A stretch of DNA of 64,000 bases. Origin: Pseudomonas cavernae. GTDB lineage: Bacteria > Pseudomonadota > Gammaproteobacteria > Pseudomonadales > Pseudomonadaceae. Below are positions 54,889 to 63,631 of this stretch, one piece after another (position 1 is the first letter of the stretch; every line of letters begins with the position of its first letter). The position numbers and the translations under genes were made by a program. The notes under the pieces are model-generated. The model did no database searches, was not told the origin of the DNA, and worked only from the letters and a program-made list of their open reading frames with translations. The stretch spans positions 1 to 64,000 of the forward strand of contig NZ_CP032419.1 of assembly GCF_003595175.1 (NCBI RefSeq), in the 5' to 3' direction.

Positions 54889-55437
54889 ATGAGCGCTGCG
54901 CTGAGTACCCGGAGCCTGATCAAGCGCCTGCTGTTGCTGGTGGTGGTGATGTTCGCCTTCGGCTTTGCCCTGGTGCCGATCTACGACGCGATGTGCAAGG
55001 CGTTCGGCATCAACGGCAAGACCGGCGGCGCCTTCACCGGTACGCAGACGGTGGACGAGCAGCGCCAGGTACGCGTGCAGTTTCTCGCCACCAATGCCGC
55101 GGACATGGTCTGGGACTTCAAGCCGAAGGCGGACGATCTGGTTGTGCACCCGGGGGCGGTCAACGAGATGCTGTTCATCGCCCACAACCCGACTGACAAG
55201 CCGATGACCGCCCAAGCGATTCCCAGTGTCGTGCCGTCCAAGGCGGCCGCGTATTTCCACAAGACCGAGTGTTTCTGCTTCACCCAGCAGATCCTGCAGC
55301 CGGGTGAGCGGATCGAAATGCCAGTGCGTTTCATCGTCGACCGCGATCTGCCCAAGGATGTTTACCACCTGACCCTCGGATACACGCTGTTCGACGTCAC
55401 TGCCCGCAAACCGCCCGTTGCCAAGAACGGCGGCTGA
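54889..55437 (+). CDS. ctaG: Cytochrome c oxidase assembly protein CtaG (Cox11)
   Basis: It is a membrane-anchored copper chaperone that delivers CuB to subunit I. The 182-residue protein has one N-terminal helix (IKRLLLLVVVMFAFGFALVP) ending IYDAMCKAFGING, then a periplasmic domain with the copper-binding CFCF motif (TECFCFTQQ). It lies between coxA and coxC, the standard order. It may also serve the alternative oxidase cluster, which has no such gene. Confidence 0.96.
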   Translation: MSAALSTRSLIKRLLLLVVVMFAFGFALVPIYDAMCKAFGINGKTGGAFTGTQTVDEQRQVRVQFLATNAADMVWDFKPKADDLVVHPGAVNEMLFIAHNPTDKPMTAQAIPSVVPSKAAAYFHKTECFCFTQQILQPGERIEMPVRFIVDRDLPKDVYHLTLGYTLFDVTARKPPVAKNGG

Positions 55438-55462
55438 CGAGCCGAAAAGGAGAACAAAAACA

Positions 55463-56350
55463 ATGGCAACCCACGAGCAGTATTACGTTCCCGCGCAGAG
55501 CAAGTGGCCGATCATCGCCACCCTCGGCCTGCTGATCACGGTCTACGGTCTCGGTACCTGGTTCAACGACCTCAAGGCGGCGCGGCCGGAATCCCATGGC
55601 CCGCTGATCTTCTTCGTCGGCGGGCTGATCCTCGCCTACATGCTGTTCGGCTGGTTCGGCAGCGTGATCAAGGAAAGCCGCTCCGGTATGTACAGTTCGC
55701 AGATGGACCGCTCGTTCCGCTGGGGCATGAGCTGGTTCATCTTCTCCGAGGTGATGTTCTTCGCCGCCTTCTTCGGCGCGCTGTTCTACGTGCGCACCTT
55801 CGCCGGGCCCTGGCTCGGTGGCGAAGGTGACAAGGGTGTGGCCAACATGCTGTGGCCGAACTTCCAGTTCGCCTGGCCGCTGCTCAATAACCCGGATTCC
55901 AAGCTGTTCCCACCGCCCAGCGCGGTGATCTCGCCCTGGGAGTTGCCGCTGCTCAACACCGTGCTGCTGGTCAGCTCCAGCGTCACCGTGACCTTCGCCC
56001 ACCACGCGCTGAGGAAGAACAAACGCACACCTTTGAAGCTCTGGCTGGCATTGACCATCCTGCTCGGCGCCACCTTCCTGTTCTTCCAGGCCGAGGAATA
56101 CATCCACGCCTACAAGGAGCTCGGTCTGACCCTCGGCTCGGGCATCTACGGCGCCACCTTCTTCATGCTCACCGGTTTCCACGGCGCCCACGTGACGCTT
56201 GGGGCGATCATCCTGACAGTGATGCTGGTCCGCATCCTGCGCGGACACTTCGATCCCGAGCATCACTTCGGCTTCGAGGCCGCCGCCTGGTACTGGCACT
56301 TCGTCGATGTGGTCTGGATCGGCTTGTTTACCTTCGTTTACGTGCTGTAA
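55463..56350 (+). CDS. coxC: Cytochrome c oxidase subunit III
   Basis: Subunit III stabilises the oxidase and supports proton uptake. The 295-residue protein starts MATHEQYYVPAQSKWPIIAT and has seven predicted helices. Features are SEVMFFAAFFGALFY, FQAEEY, MLTGFHGAHVTLGAIIL and WYWHFVDVVWIGLFTFVYVL. AAAAGGAGAA precedes the ATG. It is followed by a small gene on the opposite strand. Confidence 0.97.
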   Translation: MATHEQYYVPAQSKWPIIATLGLLITVYGLGTWFNDLKAARPESHGPLIFFVGGLILAYMLFGWFGSVIKESRSGMYSSQMDRSFRWGMSWFIFSEVMFFAAFFGALFYVRTFAGPWLGGEGDKGVANMLWPNFQFAWPLLNNPDSKLFPPPSAVISPWELPLLNTVLLVSSSVTVTFAHHALRKNKRTPLKLWLALTILLGATFLFFQAEEYIHAYKELGLTLGSGIYGATFFMLTGFHGAHVTLGAIILTVMLVRILRGHFDPEHHFGFEAAAWYWHFVDVVWIGLFTFVYVL

Positions 56351-56388
56351 CGGCGGTTGTAGCAGGGGTGCCCGGCGGGGGAGCCGGG

Positions 56389-56592
56389 CTACCAGGTGGC
56401 ATGGCTGACCAGTTGGCCGCTGTAGAAGCCCCAGGCGATCAGCGCCAGGGTCAGACCGGCGAGAATCACCCGCAGGGTCAGGGCATTGACCACGCGCGAG
56501 CCGTGGCCCTCGTCCTTGACCAGGAAGAACAGGCCACTGAACAGGCTCGCCACGGTGGCCAGCAGCATGAGGACGATTGCAGCCTTGAGCAT
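56389..56592 (-). CDS. Twin-transmembrane protein (DUF2909)
   Basis: The 67-residue protein starts MLKAAIVLMLLATVASLFSG and is almost entirely two membrane helices with a short charged loop (VKDEGHGSRVV). It matches the small DUF2909 proteins encoded opposite to the cox/surf1 genes in pseudomonads. A role with SURF1 is often presumed but not shown. Confidence 0.85.
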   Translation of the reverse strand: MLKAAIVLMLLATVASLFSGLFFLVKDEGHGSRVVNALTLRVILAGLTLALIAWGFYSGQLVSHATW

Positions 56593-56661
56593 AGCGAGAC
56601 TCCGGAGGTAGGGGATGCAGTTCAGTATAGCCAGACAGCAGGACGGATTCGGGAGGGGCGC

Positions 56662-57405
56662 ATGAGCCGTTTCCGTCCCGACCTGCTGCCGACCCTGGTG
56701 GTCCTGGCGCTGTTGCCACTGCTGATCGGCCTGGGCTTCTGGCAGCTCGCCCGCGCCGAGGACAAGCGTGCCCTGCTGGCCAGCTACGAGGCGCGTCGCA
56801 GTGCCCCGGCCAGCGATCTCAACCGGCTGGAACACAGCACCGATCCGGCCTACCGGCGCGTGCGTCTGCACGGCCATTTCGATGCGCAGTACAGCCTGCT
56901 GCTGGACAACCGCATGCGCGATGGCCGGGCCGGCGTCGAGCTGTTGCAACCCTTCTACGATCAGGCCAGCAATCTCTGGCTGCTGCTCAACCGCGGCTGG
57001 CTGCCCTGGCCGGATCGGCGCATTGCACCAGCCTTCACCACGCCGCCGGGCACCCAGGAGCTAGAGGCCTGGATCTATGTACCGCTCGGCGCGGCCTTCC
57101 AGCTGCATGCCGATCGCCCAGGTGGCGCCTGGCCGCGGCTGATCACCGCGGTCGAGCCGCGGGCGCTGTGGCAGCAACTGGGCCGGGCCGGCCTGCCTTA
57201 CGAACTGCGTATCCAGCCGGGGCTGGCGGCCTACCGCGCCGACTGGCCGGTGGTGGCCATGGCGCCGGAAAAACATCAGGCCTATGCCGTGCAGTGGTTC
57301 GCCCTGGCGGCGGCGTTGTGCGGCTTGTTCATCTACTTCGGACTACACAATGCACGGGAGAATCAGCATGGGCGTCGCCATGAATCCAGCCACCAACACA
57401 GCTGA
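56662..57405 (+). CDS. SURF1 family oxidase assembly protein
   Basis: SURF1 helps insert heme a into subunit I. The 247-residue protein has an N-terminal helix (LPTLVVLALLPLLIGLGFWQ) with the SURF1 pattern GFWQLARAEDKRALL, a periplasmic domain with LLDNRMRDGRAGVELLQP and LLNRGWLP, and a C-terminal helix (about 212-230). GGGAGG precedes the ATG. The next gene starts 38 bp before its end, in another frame. Confidence 0.92.
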   Translation: MSRFRPDLLPTLVVLALLPLLIGLGFWQLARAEDKRALLASYEARRSAPASDLNRLEHSTDPAYRRVRLHGHFDAQYSLLLDNRMRDGRAGVELLQPFYDQASNLWLLLNRGWLPWPDRRIAPAFTTPPGTQELEAWIYVPLGAAFQLHADRPGGAWPRLITAVEPRALWQQLGRAGLPYELRIQPGLAAYRADWPVVAMAPEKHQAYAVQWFALAAALCGLFIYFGLHNARENQHGRRHESSHQHS

Positions 57406-57964
57406 GGTGAGGCCGCGCGGCCGGGGCCGTGGGCGCTTGCAGCTGATCCTCCTGTTGGCGGTGGTAATCGGCCCGATGGTTCTGGCCTCGGCCATGTACT
57501 ACGGGCGCTTCTGGGTGCCGGAGGGGCGCAGCTACCACGGTAGCCTGATCGGCAACGGCCAGAGCCGCGCCGATCTCGGCGTGCAGGTGGGCACCGAGAC
57601 GCGCTGGCAACTGCTGGTCACCGCGCCGGCCGGCTGTGCCGCGGATTGCCGTGAGCTGGTCTATCTGGCCCGGCAGATCCAGATCGGCCTCGGTCGCGAA
57701 GCCTCGCGTGCCACCCATGCGCTGGCCGCCGCGGAGCCGTTGGCGGCGGATTACCAAGCCGTGCTGCAGCGCGACTATCCGCAACTGCAGCGCTATCCGC
57801 TGAACCGCCAGCAGTACGACCAGGCCAGCGAAGGCGCGACGGGCCCGCACCTGTGGATAGTCGATCCGCATGGCAATCTGGTGCTGCGCTATGACAACCA
57901 GGTCAAGGGCAAGGCGGTACTCAACGACCTGCGCCTGCTGCTGAAACTGTCGAATATCGGTTGA
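57368..57964 (+). CDS. Membrane-anchored thioredoxin/SCO-like protein in the oxidase assembly operon
   Basis: The 198-residue protein has one N-terminal helix (LQLILLLAVVIGPMVLASAM) and a periplasmic domain with the pattern W-Q-L-L-V-T-A and C90-AAD-C94, a CX3C pair like that of SCO proteins, then DPHGNLVLRYD. It holds the PA0111 position and is usually left hypothetical. A copper or thiol role in CuA assembly is plausible. GGAG stands before the ATG; the N-terminus overlaps the SURF1 gene. Confidence 0.85.
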   Translation: MGVAMNPATNTAEVRPRGRGRGRLQLILLLAVVIGPMVLASAMYYGRFWVPEGRSYHGSLIGNGQSRADLGVQVGTETRWQLLVTAPAGCAADCRELVYLARQIQIGLGREASRATHALAAAEPLAADYQAVLQRDYPQLQRYPLNRQQYDQASEGATGPHLWIVDPHGNLVLRYDNQVKGKAVLNDLRLLLKLSNIG

Positions 57965-57975
57965 AGGGGATGCCC

Positions 57976-59028
57976 ATGCGCAAGCCCGGATTTCGCATTG
58001 CCGTGCTCGCCACTTTGTTGGCGGTGGTGGTGGTGCTGCTCGGTGCCTACACCCGCCTGACCCATGCCGGCCTCGGCTGTCCGGACTGGCCGGGCTGCTA
58101 CGGCTTCATCGGCGTACCGCAGAGCGACGTGCAGCTGGCCCATGCCGAACAGCACTTCCCCGATGCGCCGGTGGAAGCGCACAAGGGCTGGAACGAGATG
58201 GTCCACCGTTATTTCGCCGGCAGCCTCGGCCTGCTGATTCTCGGCCTCGCGGTGCATGCCCTGCGGCGCCGCGGCCGCGAGCAGCAGCCGCTGAAACTGC
58301 CGCTGCTGCTGCTCGCTGTGGTGATCGCCCAGGCCGCCTTCGGCATGTGGACGGTGACCCTGAAACTCTGGCCGCAGGTGGTCACCGCCCACCTGCTCGG
58401 CGGCTTCACCACCCTGGCGCTGCTGTTCCTCCTCAGCCTGCGCCTGTCCGGCGCCTTCGCCTCGTTGTCGGCCCTGCCGAGTCGCCTGCGGCAACTGGCG
58501 GCCCTGGGGCTGGCGCTGGTGATCGGCCAGATCGCCCTGGGTGGCTGGGTCAGCTCCAATTACGCGGCAGTGGCCTGCATCGATCTGCCGACCTGCCACG
58601 GCCAGTGGTGGCCGGCGATGGACTTCGCCAACGGCTTCCACCTGAGCCAGCACATCGGCCCCAACTACCTCGGCGGCCAGCTCGACAGTGAGGCGCGCAC
58701 CGCCATCCACCTGACCCACCGCCTCGGTGCGCTGGTCGTCAGCCTGGCGTTGCTCGGCCTGGCCTGGCAGCTCTGGCGCCACGGCCTGGGCAAGCTGGCC
58801 GGCCTGTTGCTGCTGGCTCTCGCTGTGCAGATCAGCCTCGGCGTCAGCAACGTGCTGCTGCACCTGCCGCTGCCGGTGGCGGTGGCGCACAACGGTGGCG
58901 GCGCCGCCCTGTTGCTGATGCTGGTGCTGATCAATTACCGCCTGCGCGCGCCAACGGCGAAGCGTGCGGCGCAACCGCTCGATAACGGCTCCACGGCGAC
59001 CCGGCTGCACTCCGGCAACGCCGCCTGA
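57976..59028 (+). CDS. ctaA: Heme A synthase (COX15/CtaA)
   Basis: CtaA oxidises the C8 methyl of heme O to the formyl group of heme A. The 350-residue, eight-helix protein starts [20 protein letters not shown]. It shows [20 protein letters not shown] with a conserved Cys pair, the heme ligands in [13 protein letters not shown] and [12 protein letters not shown], and a second Cys pair in CIDLPTCHG. The ATG has GAAGGGG six bases upstream; an ATG 6 bp earlier is too close to it. Confidence 0.96.
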   Translation: MRKPGFRIAVLATLLAVVVVLLGAYTRLTHAGLGCPDWPGCYGFIGVPQSDVQLAHAEQHFPDAPVEAHKGWNEMVHRYFAGSLGLLILGLAVHALRRRGREQQPLKLPLLLLAVVIAQAAFGMWTVTLKLWPQVVTAHLLGGFTTLALLFLLSLRLSGAFASLSALPSRLRQLAALGLALVIGQIALGGWVSSNYAAVACIDLPTCHGQWWPAMDFANGFHLSQHIGPNYLGGQLDSEARTAIHLTHRLGALVVSLALLGLAWQLWRHGLGKLAGLLLLALAVQISLGVSNVLLHLPLPVAVAHNGGGAALLLMLVLINYRLRAPTAKRAAQPLDNGSTATRLHSGNAA

Positions 59029-59051
59029 ATACCCGAACAAGGAGAACCGCC

Positions 59052-59951
59052 ATGGCCACTCTACTGCGCGAACATCAGGCCCACGCCAGCTGGCGCGACT
59101 ATCTGGAGCTGACCAAGCCGAAGGTGGTGGTGCTGATGCTGATCACCTCGCTGGTCGGCATGTTCCTCGCCACCCGCGCCGGCGTGCCCTGGACCGTGCT
59201 GCTGTTCGGCAACCTGGGTATCGGCCTGTGTGCCGGCGGTGCGGCGGCGGTCAACCATGTGGTCGATCGGCGCATCGATTCGGTCATGGCGCGCACCCAC
59301 AAACGGCCGCTGGCCGAGGGGCGGGTGTCGCCACTGGCGGCGCTGAGCTTCGCGCTGCTGCTGTCGGTCGCCGGCATGCTGGTGCTGCTGACCTTCACCA
59401 ACGAGTTGACCGCCTGGCTGACCCTGGCCTCGCTGCTCGGCTATGCGGTGCTCTACACCGGCTTCCTCAAGCGCGCCACGCCGCAGAACATCGTCATCGG
59501 CGGGTTGGCCGGGGCGGCGCCGCCGCTGCTCGGCTGGGTGGCGGTCACCGGTCATCTGGAGCCGGGGGCGTTCCTGCTGGTGCTGATCATCTTCGCCTGG
59601 ACCCCGCCGCACTTCTGGGCCCTGGCCATCCATCGCAAGGCGGAATACGCCAAGGCCAACATCCCGATGCTGCCGGTGACCCACGGCGAGCACTACACCA
59701 AGGTGCATATCCTGCTCTACACCCTGGTGCTGCTGGCGGTGAGCCTGTTGCCGTTCGCCATTCACATGAGCGGACTGCTCTATCTCGCCAGCGCCCTGCT
59801 GCTCGGCGGGCGCTTCCTGCGCTGGGCCTGGGTGCTGTACCGTGACAGTCAACCGCACGCGGCGATCAATACCTTCAAGTACTCTATTGCCTACTTGTTC
59901 CTGCTGTTTATCGCCCTACTTGTCGATCACTACCTGTTGCTGAGCCTATGA
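59052..59951 (+). CDS. ctaB: Protoheme IX farnesyltransferase (heme O synthase)
   Basis: CtaB (CyoE) attaches farnesyl to heme B, giving heme O for CtaA. The 299-residue UbiA-family protein has nine helices and the prenyl diphosphate motif N-x3-D-x3-D in [18 protein letters not shown]. Other features are the second motif in [12 protein letters not shown] and [17 protein letters not shown] precedes the ATG. It overlaps the SCO gene by 4 bp. Confidence 0.97.
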   Translation: MATLLREHQAHASWRDYLELTKPKVVVLMLITSLVGMFLATRAGVPWTVLLFGNLGIGLCAGGAAAVNHVVDRRIDSVMARTHKRPLAEGRVSPLAALSFALLLSVAGMLVLLTFTNELTAWLTLASLLGYAVLYTGFLKRATPQNIVIGGLAGAAPPLLGWVAVTGHLEPGAFLLVLIIFAWTPPHFWALAIHRKAEYAKANIPMLPVTHGEHYTKVHILLYTLVLLAVSLLPFAIHMSGLLYLASALLLGGRFLRWAWVLYRDSQPHAAINTFKYSIAYLFLLFIALLVDHYLLLSL

Positions 59952-60583
59952 CCCGCACCCAGAAAACCGTCTTCGTTCTCATCGCTCTGGTCACCCTGGT
60001 ATTCGGCCTGACCGTCTACAAGGTGCTCGATGGCCGCAGCCAGGGCGACCCGGCGGCGCTGATCGATGCCGGCATCATCCTCCTGCCGCAGAGCCGCGAC
60101 CTGCCGGCGCTGAGCCTGAGCAATCAGGACGGCCAGGCGGTGCAAGTCGATGAATTGAAGGGCAAGTGGAGCCTGCTGTTCTTCGGCTACACCTTCTGCC
60201 CGGACATCTGCCCGACCACCCTCGCCCAGCTGCGCGAGCTCAAGGGCAAGCTGCCGCCGGAGGCGCTCGAACGCTTGCAGGTGTACCTGGTCAGCGTCGA
60301 CCCGCAGCGCGACACGCCGGTGCAGCTCAAGCAATACCTGGGCTATTTCGATCCCAGCTTCCAGGGCCTGACCGGCGAGCTGGTCAACATCCAGAAGCTC
60401 GCCAACGCGGTGAGCATCCCGTTCATCCCGGCGGATACCCGCAAGCCCAACTACACCGTCGATCACAGCGGCAACCTGGTGATCATCGGTCCGGACGGCA
60501 CTCAGCGCGGCTTCATTCGCGCGCCGTTAAACAACCAGAAGCTCGCCGTGCAGCTGCCGCAGTTGCTGGCGACGGACAACTAG
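59948..60583 (+). CDS. SCO1/SenC family copper chaperone
   Basis: SCO proteins deliver copper to CuA of subunit II. The 211-residue protein has one N-terminal helix (about 7-25) and a thioredoxin fold with C84-PDI-C88 in [14 protein letters not shown] and a metal-binding His in [12 protein letters not shown]. It ends the canonical oxidase operon. The natural terminator of the operon is probably the hairpin at 61951, now displaced by the IS element. Confidence 0.94.
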   Translation: MTRTQKTVFVLIALVTLVFGLTVYKVLDGRSQGDPAALIDAGIILLPQSRDLPALSLSNQDGQAVQVDELKGKWSLLFFGYTFCPDICPTTLAQLRELKGKLPPEALERLQVYLVSVDPQRDTPVQLKQYLGYFDPSFQGLTGELVNIQKLANAVSIPFIPADTRKPNYTVDHSGNLVIIGPDGTQRGFIRAPLNNQKLAVQLPQLLATDN

Positions 60584-60647
60584 CCCTCGCACCAGGACGT
60601 GCCGATGCCCGATGCGGCCCATTTCAGTCGCCTGGACGGCACTGCTT

Positions 60648-60681
60648 GGCGGGTTACGCCGCTGCGCGGCTAACCCACCCT
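60648..60681. repeat. Interrupted palindromic repeat at the IS insertion site
   Basis: GGCGGGTTACGCC and GGCTAACCCACC face each other as imperfect arms, ending in ACCCACCCT where the IS starts. Joined across the IS, the sequence reads ACCCACC-CT-ACAC. The outer CCACCCTAC end recalls other repeat arms in this window (34298, 13003 on the reverse strand). Confidence 0.6.
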
Positions 60682-60689
60682 TGTATCTC

Positions 60690-60885
60690 GACTATCGTCC
60701 CGTGAGGGGGATAGTCCCCGACTGATCATCGGGGGAGGGCCTGGAAGTCGTACCCACCCTAAGGCCTCGAGCCAGCTTTGTAGATAGTGCTCCAGCCCTC
60801 CACACTCACTCGAACAGTCCGAACGGTATCTAGGGCCCACGACAGGTGAGAGCTCGCATTCACAAGGTAGGGCCGGGTGCAGTGA
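60690..60885 (+). ncRNA. Candidate IS110 bridge RNA
   Basis: A 5' stem-loop is formed by GACTATC (60690) and GATAGTC (60710). A target-binding loop is closed by GGG-CTGGA (60737-60745) with TCCAG-CCC (60791-60798) and capped by GGC-CTCGA-GCC. It holds ACCCACCCT (60752-60760), identical to the left flank 60673-60681, and TGTAG (60779-60783), complementary to CTACA at 61907-61911. A donor loop closed by TCACT (60806) and AGTGA (60881) holds ACGGTATCTA (60823-60832), identical to the right end 61900-61909, and ACAAG (60862-60866), complementary to the left end CTTGT. The RNA ends are approximate. Confidence 0.8.
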
Positions 60886-60919
60886 TGATCATCCTGAATG
60901 GATTAGCTGAGGAGTCTTC

Positions 60920-61891
60920 ATGTCCAGCATCGTCGGCATCGACATCGCCAAGCACAGTTTCGACATCGCCACCCTGCAAACCAACGGTAAGTACCGCACT
61001 AAGGCCAAGTTGGCCAACAGCGCCGCCGGTTTCCAGGTACTCCAGGAGTGGCTGCAGCAGTACGCCGAGCCGGGTGCCTGGCTCGTGATGGAGGCCACCG
61101 GCACCTATCACGAGGCGCTGGCCGAGCACCTGCACGGCCTGGGCTACCGGGTCTGTGTGATGAATCCCGCGCAGCTTGCCAGCTACGCCCGGAGCCAGCT
61201 GCAGCGGGTCAAGACGGACCAGGTCGACGCCAAGCTGATGGCCAGCTACGGCCAGCGGCACGTGGATGAGTTACGCGCCTGGCAGCCCGAGCCACCGGCG
61301 ATACGCCGCCTGCGCGCGTTGGTGCGGCGTCTGCAGGACCTCAAGGAGATCGAGCAGATGGAGCGCAATCGCCTGGATGTCGCCGATGCCAGCGTGCAGG
61401 ATTCGATCCGTTCGGTGCTGGAGCATGTCGAGCAGCAGATTGCCGAGACCCTGCAGGCCATCCGGGCACACATCGATGACGATCCGGGCCTGCGCGGTAA
61501 GCGCGATCTGCTGGTCAGCATCGATGGCATCGGCGAGCAGACGGCCGCCTTGCTCCTGGCGGAGCTGGGCGATCCGCTACAGTTCAAGAATGCCCGGGCG
61601 ATCACCGCGTTCGCCGGGTTGAACCCGAAGCTGCAGGAGTCGGGCCAGCACAAGGGCCACGTGCGCATCTCCCGCGTGGGCTCGGCTCGTCTGCGCACCG
61701 GCCTGTACATGCCGGCGGTCGTCTCGCTGACCCACAATCCGGCCATCAAAGCCCTGGCACAGCGCCTGCGAGCCCGCGGCAAAGCCGGCAAGCAGATCGT
61801 CTGCGCGGCGATGCGCAAACTGCTGCACATCGCCTATGGCGTACTCAAGTCGGGCCAACCCTTTGATGCTCGCCTGGCCCTTGCCCACTGA
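60920..61891 (+). CDS. IS110-family transposase (bridge recombinase)
   Basis: The 323-residue recombinase has a RuvC-like N-terminal domain with the DEDD residues Asp8 (GIDIAK), Glu58 (VMEATGTY), Asp100 and Asp103 (KTDQVDAK). A coiled-coil follows (about 130-190), then a Tnp domain with ISIDGIGEQTAALLLAELG-like helices and the serine of QESGQHKG at 241, the place of the catalytic Ser in IS621. The end GVLKSGQPFDARLA is also IS621-like. All catalytic residues are present, so the protein looks active. GAGGAG precedes the ATG. Confidence 0.96.
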   Translation: MSSIVGIDIAKHSFDIATLQTNGKYRTKAKLANSAAGFQVLQEWLQQYAEPGAWLVMEATGTYHEALAEHLHGLGYRVCVMNPAQLASYARSQLQRVKTDQVDAKLMASYGQRHVDELRAWQPEPPAIRRLRALVRRLQDLKEIEQMERNRLDVADASVQDSIRSVLEHVEQQIAETLQAIRAHIDDDPGLRGKRDLLVSIDGIGEQTAALLLAELGDPLQFKNARAITAFAGLNPKLQESGQHKGHVRISRVGSARLRTGLYMPAVVSLTHNPAIKALAQRLRARGKAGKQIVCAAMRKLLHIAYGVLKSGQPFDARLALAH

Positions 61892-61950
61892 GTGACAAGA
61901 CGGTATCTACACAAGCGCTGCTCGATACCTAACCGATACGTGGCCAATGC

Positions 61951-61979
61951 AAAAGCCCGCTCGAGTGAGCGGGCTTTTT
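61951..61979. terminator. Terminator downstream of the IS (probably of the oxidase operon)
   Basis: AAAAGCCCGCTC and GAGCGGGCTTTT form a strong hairpin with T-runs on both strands. It lies in the original right flank of the IS, so before insertion it stood just after the SCO gene, convergent to metQ. Confidence 0.9.
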
Positions 61980-61993
61980 GCTTTCCAGTGTGT

Positions 61994-62134
61994 AGAACCT
62001 GTTCAAGATCGTCGCGAGCGCAGGTCAGGCAAGGCGAAAACAGGCGAGGGCGCGGAGTTTACAGTTGTAAATGAGCAGCCCGAGCCTGTTTTCAACGCAG
62101 CATGACCAAGCGCAGCAGATATTGGACGGGTTCT
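61994..62134 (+). mobile_element. MITE-like 141-bp repeat, copy B
   Basis: Ends AGAACCTGTT and GACGGGTTCT are imperfect terminal inverted repeats. The interior (GGAGTTTACAGTTGTAAATG, CAACGCAGCATGACCAAGCG) aligns with copy A read on the minus strand. Its right end coincides with the last base of the metQ stop codon. Confidence 0.75.
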
Positions 62135-62904
62135 CAGAACGCTGGAACGATGGCGCCCTTGTACTTCTCCAGGATGAACTGCTTCACCTCCGGGCTGTGC
62201 AGCGCGGTCACCAGCTTCTGCATGGCGGCGCCGTCCTTGTTGTCGGGGCGCGCCACCAGGATGTTGACGTACGGCGAGTCGGCGCCTTCGATCACCAGCG
62301 CGTCCTTGGCCGGATCGAGCTTGGCCTCCAGGGCGTAGTTGGTGTTGATCAGGGCCAGGTCGACCTGGCTCAGCACGCGCGGCAGGGTCGCGGCTTCCAG
62401 CTCACGCACCTTCACGCTCTTCGGGTTCTCGGCGATGTCCTTCGGCGTGGCGGTGATGCTCTGGTTGTCCTTGAGCTTGATCACCCCGGCCTTGTCCAGC
62501 AGCAACAGGGCGCGGCCGCCGTTGGTGGCGTCGTTGGGGATCACCACGGTGGCGCCCTGCGGCAGCTCGGCGAGGCTCTTGATCTTGGTCGAATAGGCGC
62601 CCAGCGGCTCGATGTGCACGCCGGCGACGCTGACCAGGTTGGTCTTGCGGCTGCTGTTGAACTCGTCCAGATACGGCTGGTGCTGGAAGAAGTTGGCGTC
62701 CAGACGCTTCTCGGCGACCTGCACGTTGGGCTGCACGTAGTCGGTGAACACCTTGACGTTCAGCTCCACGCCTTGCTTGGCCAGGGTCGGCTTGAGGAAC
62801 TCGAGGATCTCCGCGTGCGGCACCGCGGTGGCGGCCACGCTCAGCGCTTCCGCCTGGGCGGAGAAGCTGGCGACTACGGCCAGGGCTGCGAACAGTTTCT
62901 TCAT
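62134..62904 (-). CDS. metQ: Methionine ABC transporter substrate-binding protein
   Basis: MetQ binds methionine in the periplasm for the MetNI importer. The 256-residue precursor has a signal peptide (MKKLFAALAVVASFSAQAEA) without a lipobox cysteine, so it should be a free periplasmic protein rather than the lipoprotein of E. coli. NlpA-family stretches are VPHAEILEFLKP, YVQPNVQVAEKRLDANFFQH and [18 protein letters not shown] favours the second of two adjacent ATGs (62904 over 62907). The stop abuts the MITE-like repeat. Confidence 0.95.
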   Translation of the reverse strand: MKKLFAALAVVASFSAQAEALSVAATAVPHAEILEFLKPTLAKQGVELNVKVFTDYVQPNVQVAEKRLDANFFQHQPYLDEFNSSRKTNLVSVAGVHIEPLGAYSTKIKSLAELPQGATVVIPNDATNGGRALLLLDKAGVIKLKDNQSITATPKDIAENPKSVKVRELEAATLPRVLSQVDLALINTNYALEAKLDPAKDALVIEGADSPYVNILVARPDNKDGAAMQKLVTALHSPEVKQFILEKYKGAIVPAF

Positions 62905-62965
62905 CATTGACTCCTTGTGGGATCTACGACGCGGGTCCGCGGGTAGCGGTCGCCGCGCAAGGTTT

Positions 62966-63631
62966 CTACTTACGGGAAAAATGTACGACCAGACGGTCGC
63001 CGACGCTTTGCAGCACTTGCACCAGCACCAGCAGCAGGACCACGGTGACCACCATCACATCCGGCTGGTAACGCTGGTAGCCGTAGCGCACGGCCAGGTC
63101 GCCGAGGCCACCGCCGCCGATCAGGCCGGTCATCGCCGTGTACGACACCAGGGTGATGGCGGTAACGGTGATGGCGGCGATGATCCCCGGCCGCGCTTCC
63201 GGCAGCAGGGCGTTGAGGATGATCTGCCGGGTCGTCGCGCCCATCGCCTGGGTCGCTTCGATGATGCCGCGGTCGACCTCGCGCAGGGCGGTCTCCACCA
63301 GCCGCGCGAAGAACGGCGTGGCGCCGACCACCAGCGGTGGAATGGCGCCGGCGACGCCCAGCGAGGTGCCGGCGAGCAGCACCGTCAGCGGGATCATCAC
63401 GATCAGCAGGATGATGAACGGCAGCGAACGCAGGACGTTGGTGACCAGCGACAGCACCCGATACAGGCCCTTGTGTTCGAACAGCTGGCGCGGCCCGCTG
63501 AGAAACAGCAGCACGCCCAGCGGCAGGCCGAGGAGCACGGTGAACAGCAGCGAGCCGCCGAGCATCAGCAGGGTGTCGAGGGTCGCCTGCCAGATCTCCA
63601 GCCAGTCGATATTGCTAAAGAACTCGCTCAT
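62966..63631 (-). CDS. metI: Methionine ABC transporter permease
   Basis: MetI forms the membrane channel of the methionine importer. The 221-residue protein has five predicted helices. The coupling motif that contacts MetN is [20 protein letters not shown], with the conserved Ala and Gly. Its start overlaps the metN stop by 4 bp, and metQ follows after 58 bp. Confidence 0.96.
   Translation of the reverse strand: MSEFFSNIDWLEIWQATLDTLLMLGGSLLFTVLLGLPLGVLLFLSGPRQLFEHKGLYRVLSLVTNVLRSLPFIILLIVMIPLTVLLAGTSLGVAGAIPPLVVGATPFFARLVETALREVDRGIIEATQAMGATTRQIILNALLPEARPGIIAAITVTAITLVSYTAMTGLIGGGGLGDLAVRYGYQRYQPDVMVVTVVLLLVLVQVLQSVGDRLVVHFSRK

Larger units (their letters stand above)
60680..61908 (+). 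mobile_element. IS110-family insertion sequence (IS621-like)
   Basis: The 1.2-kb element consists of a 240-bp non-coding leader, a DEDD transposase and a right end only 17 bp long. It starts at CT (60680-60681) and ends at CT (61907-61908). The ends, read as a circle junction, give ACGGTAT-CT-TGTAT, almost the IS621 donor junction as I recall it. There are no terminal inverted repeats or target duplications beyond CT, as expected for IS110. The boundaries rest on guide matches with the leader RNA. Confidence 0.88.

Noticed and set aside
60823..61909. ACGGTATCTA at both positions as a 10-bp target-site duplication bounding the IS
   Set aside because: The left copy lies inside the leader RNA, and IS110 elements do not make duplications of this kind; it is better explained as the donor guide matching the right end.
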